From Spartobacteria bacterium (GTDB lineage: Bacteria; Verrucomicrobiota; Verrucomicrobiia; Chthoniobacterales; UBA10450): a DNA stretch of 52,246 nt. A model generated the notes under the pieces. That model searched no databases. It was not told where the DNA came from and worked only from the letters and a program-made list of their open reading frames with translations. Positions 17,167 to 25,693 of the stretch are shown one piece after another (position 1 is the stretch's first letter; each line of letters starts with the position of its first letter). The position numbers and the translations under genes were made by a program. The stretch spans positions 1 to 52,246 of the forward strand of contig PNAS01000069.1 in assembly GCA_003169695.1 (NCBI GenBank). Reading direction: 5' to 3'.

Positions 17167-17792
17167 TATCCACGTTTTCGCCGCGGCGCCGCAATTTGTT
17201 TCCGTACCAGGGAAACCAGCACTCCCTGGATACGGAGTTCTCGCGCGGGAACCAGATTCGGGTAAAGCGGATTCTCCGCCTTCAAGTAGGGCCGTCCATG
17301 TTCCGTCACGTAACGCTTTAACGTCGTTTCGCCGTCGATCAACGCCGCGACAATATCGCCGTTTTGCACATCCTTTCGATCCTCGAGAATCACGATATCA
17401 CCGTCCAGAATATGAGCGTCGATCATAGAATCGCCATGGACTCGCAGCGCAAAAGTGCGTCCATTTTTCGAGGCGTTGACCGAGCGCGTATCCAGGGAAA
17501 TGTGCCCTTCAATCGTCTGCTCTGTGAGAGTTGCCATTCCGGCCGGGATCTGCCCGTAAATCGGTATATCAGTGATGCGCACTTTCTGCACCGGTGTGAT
17601 GAGCGCCCGCGCCTTGCGCGCGTGGCGGTCGAGAAAGCCTTTGCGCTCAAGCGCGTCGATGTATTGCATGACCGAGGTCTGGCTCGCGAAGCCGAAATGA
17701 TGCTGGATCTCACGTGTGCTTGGCGTTATGCCTTTTTCACGCTGCTCCGACTGGATGAATTCCAGGATGCCTCTTTGTCGCTCCGTGAGCAT
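17166..17792 (-). CDS. lexA: LexA SOS repressor
   Basis: The regulator of the DNA-damage response. The 208-residue product has an N-terminal winged helix (LTERQRGILEFIQ, ITPSTREIQHHFGFASQTSVMQYIDALERKGFL) and a C-terminal self-cleaving peptidase domain. The cleavage bond is Ala84-Gly85 in IPAGMA, the nucleophile Ser122 is in HGDSMID, and the general base Lys159 is in ETTLKRY. All are at normal spacing. It is the first gene of a minus-strand lexA-imuA-imuB-N group. An AGTTC-N4-GAACA site 33 bases upstream of its ATG suggests autoregulation. Confidence 0.97.
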   Translation of the reverse strand: MLTERQRGILEFIQSEQREKGITPSTREIQHHFGFASQTSVMQYIDALERKGFLDRHARKARALITPVQKVRITDIPIYGQIPAGMATLTEQTIEGHISLDTRSVNASKNGRTFALRVHGDSMIDAHILDGDIVILEDRKDVQNGDIVAALIDGETTLKRYVTEHGRPYLKAENPLYPNLVPARELRIQGVLVSLVRKQIAAPRRKRG

Positions 17793-17824
17793 GCTCTATG
17801 ATCTCTGCGAGAGGAATGAGTGCA

Positions 17825-17838
17825 AGTTCAAATGAACA
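17825..17838. promoter_or_regulatory. Candidate LexA (SOS) box upstream of lexA
   Basis: AGTTCAAATGAACA differs at one base from TGTTC-N4-GAACA and lies 33 bases before the lexA start codon, where an autoregulatory site is expected. The match with the box before imuA supports both. Confidence 0.65.
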
Positions 17839-17885
17839 CAATGGTACGGCCTCCAGGGTGCGTCGTAGAGTCTGCCGGGCGTGAC

Positions 17886-18476
17886 CTAATGAAGCGACAA
17901 CTGAAACGACATTTCGTCGAGCTGAGTGGACCAACGGGTCAGATAAGCAACCGCGAAGTAGAGATTCGACAACCCCTCGATCTGTTCCGTCGGATTTTTC
18001 CTCCAGGCTGTATTGATCAGGCGCAGTTCAGCGAGCGAAGCGTCGAATAATTTCTGAATTTTCTCTCGCACTTCCTTTACCTCGTTTTGCACTTCCAGGA
18101 TCTGCGGCCTTAACAACGATCGGCTCAACGCGTTTGATGTTGCCCGAATTTTTTCTAGCAGAAGGTTCGCCCGTTGTGTGAGCGCGCCGATCTTAGGAAA
18201 CAGATCGTGCAACTGCTTTGGAACCGCCTGGTCTGTGGAAGACGGCGCGGCCCCTTCTAAGCTCAGGAGGTGGTGCAGTCGCCGTTTTGGATCCTGCAAA
18301 ACTTGATAGGCCTCATTCAGGCTAGCAAAGGCTGCGTCCGTCGCGTCTGCGCCGAGGCGGCTCGTTTGGGCGTCTGGGTGCGCCTGCAAGGTCTTTTGAT
18401 GGTACGTATTCTTCAGGTTGTCCGGATCGAGCCAGGGTGCGTGTGGCTGATCGAGAAGCGCGAAGTAATCGATCAT
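17886..18476 (-). CDS. hscB: HscB-like Fe-S co-chaperone (J-domain protein)
   Basis: HscB brings the scaffold IscU to the HscA chaperone during Fe-S cluster transfer. The 196-residue protein opens with MIDYFALLDQPHAPWLDPDNLKNTYHQKTLQAHPDA, a J-domain with its HPD triad, followed by the helix FASLNEAYQVLQDPKRRLHHLLSLEG and a C-terminal three-helix bundle with charged coiled-coil character. ATG 18476 is chosen because it overlaps the stop of the IscA gene (ATGA) and starts the conserved domain; an upstream extension of nine residues is non-conserved. hscA and iscU are not nearby. Confidence 0.85.
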   Translation of the reverse strand: MIDYFALLDQPHAPWLDPDNLKNTYHQKTLQAHPDAQTSRLGADATDAAFASLNEAYQVLQDPKRRLHHLLSLEGAAPSSTDQAVPKQLHDLFPKIGALTQRANLLLEKIRATSNALSRSLLRPQILEVQNEVKEVREKIQKLFDASLAELRLINTAWRKNPTEQIEGLSNLYFAVAYLTRWSTQLDEMSFQLSLH

Positions 18477-18859
18477 GCAGCGAAGCTCTCGCCGCAGGAA
18501 CAATGGGCCACCGCGTTCGGATTCGTTACTTTGAACCCGCCTTTCTGCAGGTCGTCGCTGAAATCCAGGAGCGATCCGCTCACAAAAAGCGCACTCTTTG
18601 GATCGACCACCACGCGAACGTCCGACGACTGGACGAGGATGTCGCGATTCGCCGGGCCGTCCACAAGATCCATTTTGTATTGCAACCCGGAGCAGCCTCC
18701 GCCGATTACGGCCACTCTTAGGGCTCCCGTTGCGCGGCCTTGTTTTTCCAGGAGCGAATTGAGTTTGCGTGACGCGTTCTCGGTTACCTTGATCAGCCGC
18801 TCGTTGCCAATCTTGTAATTGATGGCAGCGGGTTGGGTGGAAGCTTCGGGCACGAGCAA
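18473..18859 (-). CDS. IscA/ErpA-type (HesB family) Fe-S carrier
   Basis: A-type carriers accept and deliver Fe-S clusters. The domain begins about residue 22 (IKVTENASRKLNSLL) and carries the three conserved cysteines: GGGCSGLQY and the C-terminal CSCGESF. Total length is 128 residues, with a slightly longer N-terminus than ErpA. It is translationally coupled to hscB (4-base overlap), so the pair is a small Fe-S maturation unit. Whether it equals IscA, ErpA or SufA cannot be decided from the sequence. Confidence 0.92.
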   Translation of the reverse strand: MLVPEASTQPAAINYKIGNERLIKVTENASRKLNSLLEKQGRATGALRVAVIGGGCSGLQYKMDLVDGPANRDILVQSSDVRVVVDPKSALFVSGSLLDFSDDLQKGGFKVTNPNAVAHCSCGESFAA

Positions 18860-18893
18860 ACGTTAGTTTGCGGCTTGATTACCGCAAGGGACC

Positions 18894-19886
18894 TTACGCG
18901 GGCTCCGCGACCAGAGGGAGGTGATCGGCGGCAATCTCGTCAATCTCGGTGAGCGTCGAGACGTGTTGGAATTTTTCGCGCAGCATTTTGCTGTTTGGGA
19001 ATCCTTTCGAATACGCCATGAGACGCGCTCGCATCGACCGAATGGCCTGGTCCTCGCACCCCCATTCGTCAACAGCGAGCTGACAGTGCCGCTGAATCAG
19101 CTCCCATTTCTCGGCGAGGCTGGGCAAAACAAGATGTTCGCCGGTGGCGAAATAATGTTTCACCTGCCCGAAAATCCACGGAGAGCTCATTGCGGCGCGG
19201 CCAATCATGGCGCCGGCGATGCCGGTTTCGGCGCGGCGCTGCACCACATTCGCGCCACTCGTCAGGTCGCCATTGCCGACCACGGGGATTGAAACGGCCG
19301 CGACAACTTCGCCGATCACGCCCCAATCCGCCGCTCCGGAATAACCTTGTGCGCGCGTGCGACCATGGACCGCGAGAGCGAGGACACCTGTATCTTCGAG
19401 GATACGCGCGACCCGCGGAGCGTTGATCGAATCCGTGTCCCAACCGATTCGGATCTTTGCCGTGACTGGGATCGGTGCAACGGCTCGAACAACCGCTCCC
19501 GCCACCGCCGCCAGAGTGGGGCAATCTTTGAGCAGGGCCGAGCCGCCATTCTTCGCCACCACTTTGTTCACCGGACAACCAAAATTGAGATCGATAAAAT
19601 CCGGACGCACCCAATCAACGACGTGTTTTGCCGCTTCCGCCATGTGTTCCGCATTTCCGCCAAAAAGCTGCACGCCGATTGGCCGCTCGTATTCGTCGAA
19701 ATCGAGATATTCCCGCGTACGCTCGTTTCGCCGGAACACGCCTTCGGCCGAAACAAACTCTGTGACGAGCACATCTGCGCCCCGTTCTTTGCAGAGCTGC
19801 CGGAAAATCTTGTCCGAGACGCCCGCCATAGGCGCGAGGTACAAAGGGAAATCGGATGGTGAAAACCAGGGCAATCGGGAAGTCAT
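18894..19886 (-). CDS. dusB: DusB-like tRNA-dihydrouridine synthase
   Basis: An FMN enzyme that reduces uridine to dihydrouridine in the tRNA D-loop. The TIM barrel starts YLAPMAGVSDKIFRQLCKERGAD and includes DLNFGCPVNKVVAKNGGSALLKD, where Cys in FGCP is the proton donor, then VTAKIRIGWD, AVHGRTRAQGYSG and IPVVGNGDL. A helical tRNA-binding C-terminus follows. The 330-residue length is normal. It is on the same strand as the Fe-S genes, 34 bases upstream of the IscA-like gene, and may share their transcript. Confidence 0.94.
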   Translation of the reverse strand: MTSRLPWFSPSDFPLYLAPMAGVSDKIFRQLCKERGADVLVTEFVSAEGVFRRNERTREYLDFDEYERPIGVQLFGGNAEHMAEAAKHVVDWVRPDFIDLNFGCPVNKVVAKNGGSALLKDCPTLAAVAGAVVRAVAPIPVTAKIRIGWDTDSINAPRVARILEDTGVLALAVHGRTRAQGYSGAADWGVIGEVVAAVSIPVVGNGDLTSGANVVQRRAETGIAGAMIGRAAMSSPWIFGQVKHYFATGEHLVLPSLAEKWELIQRHCQLAVDEWGCEDQAIRSMRARLMAYSKGFPNSKMLREKFQHVSTLTEIDEIAADHLPLVAEPA

Positions 19887-19923
19887 GGGACACAGGAATA
19901 TCTCACGAAAATCTGCCTAAAAG

Positions 19924-20430
19924 CTACGTTGCATTCTTCAGCAGCTGAGAGACCTCATTTTGGACGTGTTCGATTTCGTCGAGCCGCAAGCGCACATCCG
20001 GCACAATGAAAACGTCGCCAGTCTTGGCATGTTCATAGATCAGCACGGGACGGTCTTCAGTTTGATCGGCCTTAATTTGTTTCAGGACTCGCTTTCGTTC
20101 GAGCATGACAGCGAGAACGTAACATGCGTTCGCGTTCGACGCGTCGTTCTCCGCCAGGAGACGTCGCAAAATGTCTTCGGCCTTTTCCTTCTCCAGCGGC
20201 TCCGGCGGCGCGAGAGGCGGCGGCTCATAACGCGTTTTCCAAAAAGAAAATGGCCGGATGTTTTCGTTGCGTTGGGCCCATGCTTCTTCGCTCAGATCTT
20301 CGCGGCGGAAACCCTCGCCTTCACGAAAGAGCAAGGTGTAAAATTGCTCGCCCGGCTCAAACGCCCGCTGGGTCCGCGCGCAGGCATCCGCTCGATGCTT
20401 GATTGGCCAGTCGTTTGCCAACGAATTCAT
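19924..20430 (-). CDS. Conserved protein of unknown function, coupled to the LptF/G gene
   Basis: A 168-residue soluble protein starting at ATG 20430, which overlaps the stop of the LPS permease gene (ATGA). The longer frame upstream is only the antisense-frame continuation and is rejected. The N-terminal part has three Cys/His-bearing positions (IKHRADACART, FEPGEQFYTLLF), followed by EGFRREDLSEEAW and a WKTRYEPPPLAPPEPL proline-rich stretch, then a helical segment (AEDILRRLLAENDASNANACYVLAVMLERKRVL) and a beta strand with TGDVFIVPD. No domain is named. The coupling suggests a link to envelope biogenesis, but this is inference. Confidence 0.75.
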   Translation of the reverse strand: MNSLANDWPIKHRADACARTQRAFEPGEQFYTLLFREGEGFRREDLSEEAWAQRNENIRPFSFWKTRYEPPPLAPPEPLEKEKAEDILRRLLAENDASNANACYVLAVMLERKRVLKQIKADQTEDRPVLIYEHAKTGDVFIVPDVRLRLDEIEHVQNEVSQLLKNAT

Positions 20431-21569
20431 CGCGCAAACACGCGTCCTTCCCCAAAGAGATTCAGCCTCGGCGGCTCGCGGTTCGTCGCGCGGTAATAGA
20501 GGAGAACCAGGCCGAGCGCCCCAAAAAGGACGTTCGGTGTCCAGGCTGCGGCCCAATCTGGGATCCGCGATCCCTCGCCGAGAGCGAGAAAGAGATGCGT
20601 CACGAAATTCATCGCAAAAACGATGATGATCGCGGCGGCCACGCTCGATAAGATTCCCCGCCGCGAGTATCCGATGCCGAGCGACGTCGCGATGAAAGCG
20701 ATCACGAGGCATGTCCACGGCAACGCCAGTCGGTATTGCAAATGAGTGGCAAACGGCGCGAGCAGAGTCGAGGGAAAATCGGAATTGAAGTTTAGGTAGT
20801 CACGCAACTCCGGGACGCTCAGATATTCCGCCCGCACGTTGGCACTGCTGAGGCGGAATGGTGTTTCACTCCAACCATCAATCATGAGCGACGCAGATTC
20901 GACCATCTTAGTAATGTTACCGGCTTTATCGTAGTGAACGACCTTCACAAGTTGAAGTTCCCAAGAGCTCGTTTCCGGATGATACAAGGCTGTAGTCGCT
21001 ATATAATTCGTCACGATGTTGTCGTTCGCGTCTTGCTGCACAATGTGCACGGTCGTGAATAGGTTTTCCCCAGGCTTGAACTGCTGAATAAACCAGGTGC
21101 GGTTATCCGTCCGATTCCGGAAAATCTGGGCGAGCAAGCCAACTTGTTGACGGCGAGATTTCGGATCGTCCAGGAGCGTTTTGCGCGCATACTCTGCGTG
21201 CGGCGCGAGCGAGTAATTCAGAACCGTGCTCGCCACACTCGTGAGCAGACCTACCAGGAGGAGAGGCATGACGACACGGGGCACGCTGACACCGGCGGTG
21301 AGCATGGAGACGATTTCGTTAGACCGGGACATCCGGCCGAGACAAAAAAGCAGGGCGAGCAGGAGTGCCACCGGCAGCAAAATCACAAGAATTTGCGGCG
21401 CCTGCGTGAGATAGTATTTCGCAATCAGCGACCGCGAAACGCGCGCATCCAGAAACGTCGCGATGTTGTCGCTGATATCGAAGATGAACCAGATCGAGAT
21501 GAAAGCCGCGATGCAGTAAAAATATGCCTGCAGAAAATAACGCAGGACATAGCGATCAAGCAGTCTCAT
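20427..21569 (-). CDS. LptF/LptG-family lipopolysaccharide export permease
   Basis: LptF and LptG form the inner-membrane ABC permease that extracts LPS and passes it to LptC. The protein starts at ATG 21569 (MRLLDRYVLRYFLQAYFYC) and has 380 residues: three N-terminal membrane spans (FISIWFIFDISDN, ILVILLPVALLLALLF with the conserved RMSRSNEIVSMLTAGVSV, VVMPLLLVGLLTSVASTVLNY), a periplasmic beta-jellyroll (about 125-270), then three C-terminal spans. Which of F or G it is cannot be told. Its 3' end overlaps the following gene by 4 bases; the helicase at 21703 is divergent. Confidence 0.92.
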   Translation of the reverse strand: MRLLDRYVLRYFLQAYFYCIAAFISIWFIFDISDNIATFLDARVSRSLIAKYYLTQAPQILVILLPVALLLALLFCLGRMSRSNEIVSMLTAGVSVPRVVMPLLLVGLLTSVASTVLNYSLAPHAEYARKTLLDDPKSRRQQVGLLAQIFRNRTDNRTWFIQQFKPGENLFTTVHIVQQDANDNIVTNYIATTALYHPETSSWELQLVKVVHYDKAGNITKMVESASLMIDGWSETPFRLSSANVRAEYLSVPELRDYLNFNSDFPSTLLAPFATHLQYRLALPWTCLVIAFIATSLGIGYSRRGILSSVAAAIIIVFAMNFVTHLFLALGEGSRIPDWAAAWTPNVLFGALGLVLLYYRATNREPPRLNLFGEGRVFAR

Positions 21570-21702
21570 GAAGAAAATTAAGGATGTTGTCTTTGAACGG
21601 TCCGGCTCACTTGGCCGGTCCACCGGCGATGAGCGGCATACAGGTCGCCCAACCTCACCTTAAAACAAAATCCCAAACGACGCATCGGAAACCGGAAATT
21701 CT

Positions 21703-23685
21703 ATGATCGCCCTGCGGGACTCTCTTGGCAGCGACCTTATCGAAGAGGTCCGGTCTCTCTTTTCGAAAAATGGATTGCTGGCGAAAGCGAAAAATTTCGA
21801 GTACCGGCCGCAACAACAGGAGATGGCCGTGGCGGTGGCGCGGGCTCTGGAGGAAGAACGGCATCTCGTGGTCGAGGCCGGGACAGGCGTCGGCAAATCG
21901 ATCGCTTATCTCGCGCCCGCCATTCTCTTCGCGATTGGGGAGAAAAAGAAGGCGGTGATCTCGACGCACACGATCAATCTCCAGGAACAACTTCTTTACA
22001 AGGACATCCCCATCCTCAAGAAGATTCTCCCGCTCGAGTTTGAGGCTGCGCTCATGAAGGGGCGGCAGAATTATCTTTGCCCGCGCCGTCTCGAGCGTGC
22101 ATTGCAGCAAGCCGGTGAGCTGTTTACCACCTCGGAAGCGACCGAACTGGCGCGGCACGCGGATTGGGCGGGCACAACGAAGGACGGATCGCTCAGCGAC
22201 CTTGCCGTCGAGCCCGATCCGAAAGTCTGGACGCAAGTTTGCAGTGAAGCGCACATCTGCACGGCCAAGACGTGCGGCCAGCAATCGAATTGTTTTTTCC
22301 AGCAGGCGCGCAAACGCCTCCTCGCCGCGGATGTGATTGTCATTAATCACACTCTGCTCTTCATGCTCCTGGGCTCGCCGGTCGAACAGGAGGAACGGGA
22401 GAGTGGATATCTCTTTCCGAACGACTTTATCGTTTTCGATGAAGCCCACACGCTTGAGCAGACCGCCTCCCGGCAAATCGGGATTGGCGTTTCGCAATAC
22501 GGGTTGCGCGCGACGGTCCAGCGGCTTTATAACGCACGAACTCGCAAGGGTCTTTTCACCGTTACACGCGATGCCGCGGGCGTCACGCTGGCCGCCGCCC
22601 TCGTCGACGAGATCGATAGGTTCTTTCGCGCGCTCGACGAACGCTGCGATTTTCGGAAAGGCCGCGAGGTCCGCGTGCGTGAACCCGACTTTGTGCCGGA
22701 CACGATTTCCGCGCGGTTGATCGCACTTCAAGCGCGCGTCGCTGAAGTCGTGAAACGGACTGAGGACGAATTCCTGAAGGCGGAATTGCAGGAGCTGGGG
22801 CGGCGCATTCACGAAGCGCGCATCGGGATCGTGACCTTCCTCGAACAGAGTGCCGAAGGGCACGTCTACTGGGTGGAGCGAACCGGAAAAGCGGCGCAGT
22901 TCCTGACCTTGAACGCGGCGCCCATCGACATCGCACCCGTCCTGGAGCGGATGCTTTTCCGGGAAAATTGCTCCTGTGTGCTGACCAGCGCGACGCTTGC
23001 CGTGGGCCGGCCGGATCTCGCTTATTTCCGCGACCGGATCGGCGCTGGGTCGGTCGAGCCGTTGCAGCTCGGAAGTCCTTTCGACTTTCCCACGCAGATG
23101 AAATTGTTCGTCGTGCGGAGAATGCCAGATCCGCGTGATTCGGGTTATGCCAAAGCACTTGCGCATTGGGTCGCGCATTTCGTGACGGAGACGGACGGGC
23201 GCGCTTTTGTTCTTTTCACCAGCTATCGCGGAATGCAGCAACTTGCCGAAGAAATGCAGTCATTCTTTGCGGAGAACGGCATGAATCTGCTTGTCCAGGG
23301 GCAGGGCGCGCCGCGGGGAAAATTACTCGAGCAGTTCAGAACGACGCCGCGCAGCGTTCTCTTCGGGACCGATAGTTTTTGGATGGGCGTGGACGTGCCC
23401 GGTGATGCGCTTTCGAATGTCATTATCACGCGGCTGCCCTTTGCCGTCCCGGATCATCCGTTGATCGAAGCGAAATTGGAATTGGTGGAGGCGCGCGGCG
23501 GTGATGCTTTCACGGAATATTCCCTGCCTGAGGCGATCTTGAAATTGCGCCAGGGGGTAGGGCGCCTGATTCGAACGAAGAGTGACAGCGGAATTGTCGT
23601 GATCCTCGACAATCGCATCGTGACTCGCCCCTACGGACGCGCGTTTTTGAAGGCTCTGCCGGATTGTCCAGTCAAAGTAATTTAA
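21703..23685 (+). CDS. DinG/XPD-family ATP-dependent DNA helicase
   Basis: A 660-residue superfamily 2 Fe-S helicase. Walker A is EAGTGVGKS (Lys65) and the DEAH box is FDEAHTLE (Asp246). Five cysteines at residues about 126, 180, 186, 191 and 197 lie between them; four (126, 186, 191, 197) fit the spacing of the 4Fe-4S domain of DinG and XPD. Motifs V/VI are GTDSFWMGVDVPG and QGVGRLIRT. DinG is usually SOS-linked in E. coli, but no box is visible directly upstream here. It is divergent from the LPS permease. It belongs to the segment I propose was inverted. Confidence 0.93.
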   Translation: MIALRDSLGSDLIEEVRSLFSKNGLLAKAKNFEYRPQQQEMAVAVARALEEERHLVVEAGTGVGKSIAYLAPAILFAIGEKKKAVISTHTINLQEQLLYKDIPILKKILPLEFEAALMKGRQNYLCPRRLERALQQAGELFTTSEATELARHADWAGTTKDGSLSDLAVEPDPKVWTQVCSEAHICTAKTCGQQSNCFFQQARKRLLAADVIVINHTLLFMLLGSPVEQEERESGYLFPNDFIVFDEAHTLEQTASRQIGIGVSQYGLRATVQRLYNARTRKGLFTVTRDAAGVTLAAALVDEIDRFFRALDERCDFRKGREVRVREPDFVPDTISARLIALQARVAEVVKRTEDEFLKAELQELGRRIHEARIGIVTFLEQSAEGHVYWVERTGKAAQFLTLNAAPIDIAPVLERMLFRENCSCVLTSATLAVGRPDLAYFRDRIGAGSVEPLQLGSPFDFPTQMKLFVVRRMPDPRDSGYAKALAHWVAHFVTETDGRAFVLFTSYRGMQQLAEEMQSFFAENGMNLLVQGQGAPRGKLLEQFRTTPRSVLFGTDSFWMGVDVPGDALSNVIITRLPFAVPDHPLIEAKLELVEARGGDAFTEYSLPEAILKLRQGVGRLIRTKSDSGIVVILDNRIVTRPYGRAFLKALPDCPVKVI

Positions 23686-23700
23686 ACGACCTGTCGGATA

Positions 23701-23714
23701 TGCTCACTTGAACA
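23701..23714. promoter_or_regulatory. Candidate LexA (SOS) box upstream of the 32-residue-repeat gene
   Basis: TGCTCACTTGAACA has one mismatch to TGTTC-N4-GAACA and lies 29 bases before the start at 23743, in a 57-base gap. One such match in 52 kb could be chance, so it is weaker than the lexA and imuA boxes. If real, it would now also drive imuB-C and dnaE2. Confidence 0.45.
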
Positions 23715-23742
23715 TATAGCAATTCCAAGCTTAAATTATTTC

Positions 23743-25684
23743 ATGCAGCGCTTCGCTCTTCCGATTTTTATCGCGATCACGGCGCTCCTTGCCGGAATTA
23801 TCATCGGTCGTTACACTTCTTCATCTGCTCCTGGAATTGTTTCGCGTCGTAAAAATATCCCTCTTTCTACGGAGACGGCGGCAAACTCGCTGAACCCTTC
23901 TCCGGTTTCGCCGCGCATAACTGGGGTCGCGTCAGATTCCACGGAACCTGCAGTCGCAGCCTCGAGCGAAAATATCATTTCCAAAATCAAAACGGCGCTC
24001 ACGCACTCCGGCAGCCGTCACACTTACGCCACGTTCAGCAAAATCGCCGAGACGGTGGACGCAAAAAATGTGCGTGAAGTTCTCGCCTTCGTGCAAACTC
24101 TTCCGAAACCGCAGGAGAAGAGCATGCTCATTTCGTTGTTCGTTGGGCGTTGGGCAGAGCTCGATTCGCCAGCGGCCATCGCTTACGCGCAAACTATTTC
24201 GGCCGGCACGGCGCGAAACTGGGCCATCACCAGCGCGGTCGGCGGCTGGGCGGAACATGATGCGACTGCGGCCACCGCTTGGGCACAGCGGCTTCCGGTG
24301 GGCCCGGCCCGCGATCAGGCGATGCAAACTATTGTCTCTGCGCTCGCCGATAAAGATCCGCAAGCCGCGTTCGATTTTTTGCAAAGCCTGCCCGCGGGTC
24401 GTAATCGTCAAAGTCTCTATTGGCCCATTTTCAGCCACTGGACGATGACCGATCCGGTCGCGGCTGCGGAGCGCGCAATGCAAATCCCGGTCGGCGCCAA
24501 TCGCGATACCGCGCTGCAGGTGATCGGTTCAAATTGGGCGAACCAGGATCCCGAAGCCGCCTTCACCTGGGCCAATACGTTGCCTCCCGGCGAGGGTCGC
24601 AATATTACGTTGCAAAATATTTTATCGAGCTGGGCCAACAAAGATCCGCAGAAAGCAGCCGCGATTTATTATGGCATTACCGGCAGGATCGGTGCGCGAT
24701 CAATCAATCGGTAACGTCGCACGGCAGTGGGCTCTGGCTGATGCGCGCGCCGCGCTGAAGTGGACACAAGAATTACCTCCGGGCGATGCGCAACGAAATG
24801 CTTTGCGCTCCGTCATTGTCAGCTGGGTGCAATCAGAGCCGGCTGCGGCTGCAGAATATGTTGCGGGATTGCCGGCTGGAAAAGCACAGGAAGACGCAAT
24901 TGCTTCCGTCGCCCTCCAATTAGCCAACAGCGATGTGCAAAGCGCGATCAGTTGGGCGCAGAAACTTCCGGAAGGCGCGTCACGACAAAATGCGCTGGCC
25001 AATATTATCTCGCAATGGAGTGAGTCCGATCCGCAGGGAGCCGCTGATTTCGCTCTTCACTCGAGCGAGGGGGAAGGCCGGAAAAATCTGCTGGAGAATC
25101 TCTCTCGACAATGGGCGCGAAATGATCCGCAGGCTGCGCTCAGTTGGGCGGGAAATTTGTCGGAAACAACTACGCGCGATCTCGTGCTGCCCGGCGTGAT
25201 CGCGGTGATCGCGGAATCGGATCCGCGCGAAGCAGCGAAACTGGTTTCGCGGTTATCGAACGCAGAAGCGCAAGCAAACGCGACTGCTGCGATCGCCTGG
25301 CAATGGGCCGGCAGCGACCCAGAGGCCGCGAGTAAATGGGCCGCATCTTTTCCTGAAAGCAAAAGTCGTCAGGAAGCTTTTGAGAGCCTGATGAATCGTT
25401 GGTCGCAAAGTGATCCCTACGAGGCCGGCGTCTGGCTGGGGACATTGCCGCAGGGAGAATCGCGTGACGCAGCGGTGACTTCTTTCACCCAGCGGATTGT
25501 CTCTTCCGATCCCCAGGCTGCGGCGCAATGGGCTGAGTCAATTGGGAATCAAAATCTGCGCGACAAACAGATCGAATCGATCGTCGTCACCTGGCTGCAA
25601 ACCGATGCAAATCGCGCCACCGCCTGGCTGGCGAATTCATCCCTTCCCGCGGAAACGAAAGCGCGGCTCCTCTCGACGAAATAA
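23743..25684 (+). pseudogene. 32-residue-repeat membrane-anchored protein, interrupted by a one-base frameshift
   Basis: Two overlapping frames (23743-24714 and the one resuming near 24671) encode one repeat protein of about 646 residues. The N-terminus has a membrane anchor or signal (FALPIFIAITALLAGIIIGRY) and a linker. From about residue 130 there is a 32-residue repeat of the form W-A-x2-D-P-x-A-A-x2-W-x3-L-P-x-G-x2-R-x2-A, about 15 units. The phase breaks at 24673-24674: dropping one G gives Y-Y-A-L-P-A-G and restores the exact 32-residue period, so a G has been gained or mis-called. The gene is preceded by a candidate LexA box and its stop is 10 bases before imuB-C. The function of the repeat is unknown. 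Confidence 0.85.
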
Positions 25685-25693
25685 ACAAGACAG

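Noticed and set aside
21655..23241. A 528-residue open frame on the minus strand across the DinG helicase
   Set aside because: It is wholly antisense to a helicase with full motifs, shows no recognisable domain, and long antisense frames are common in GC-rich DNA.
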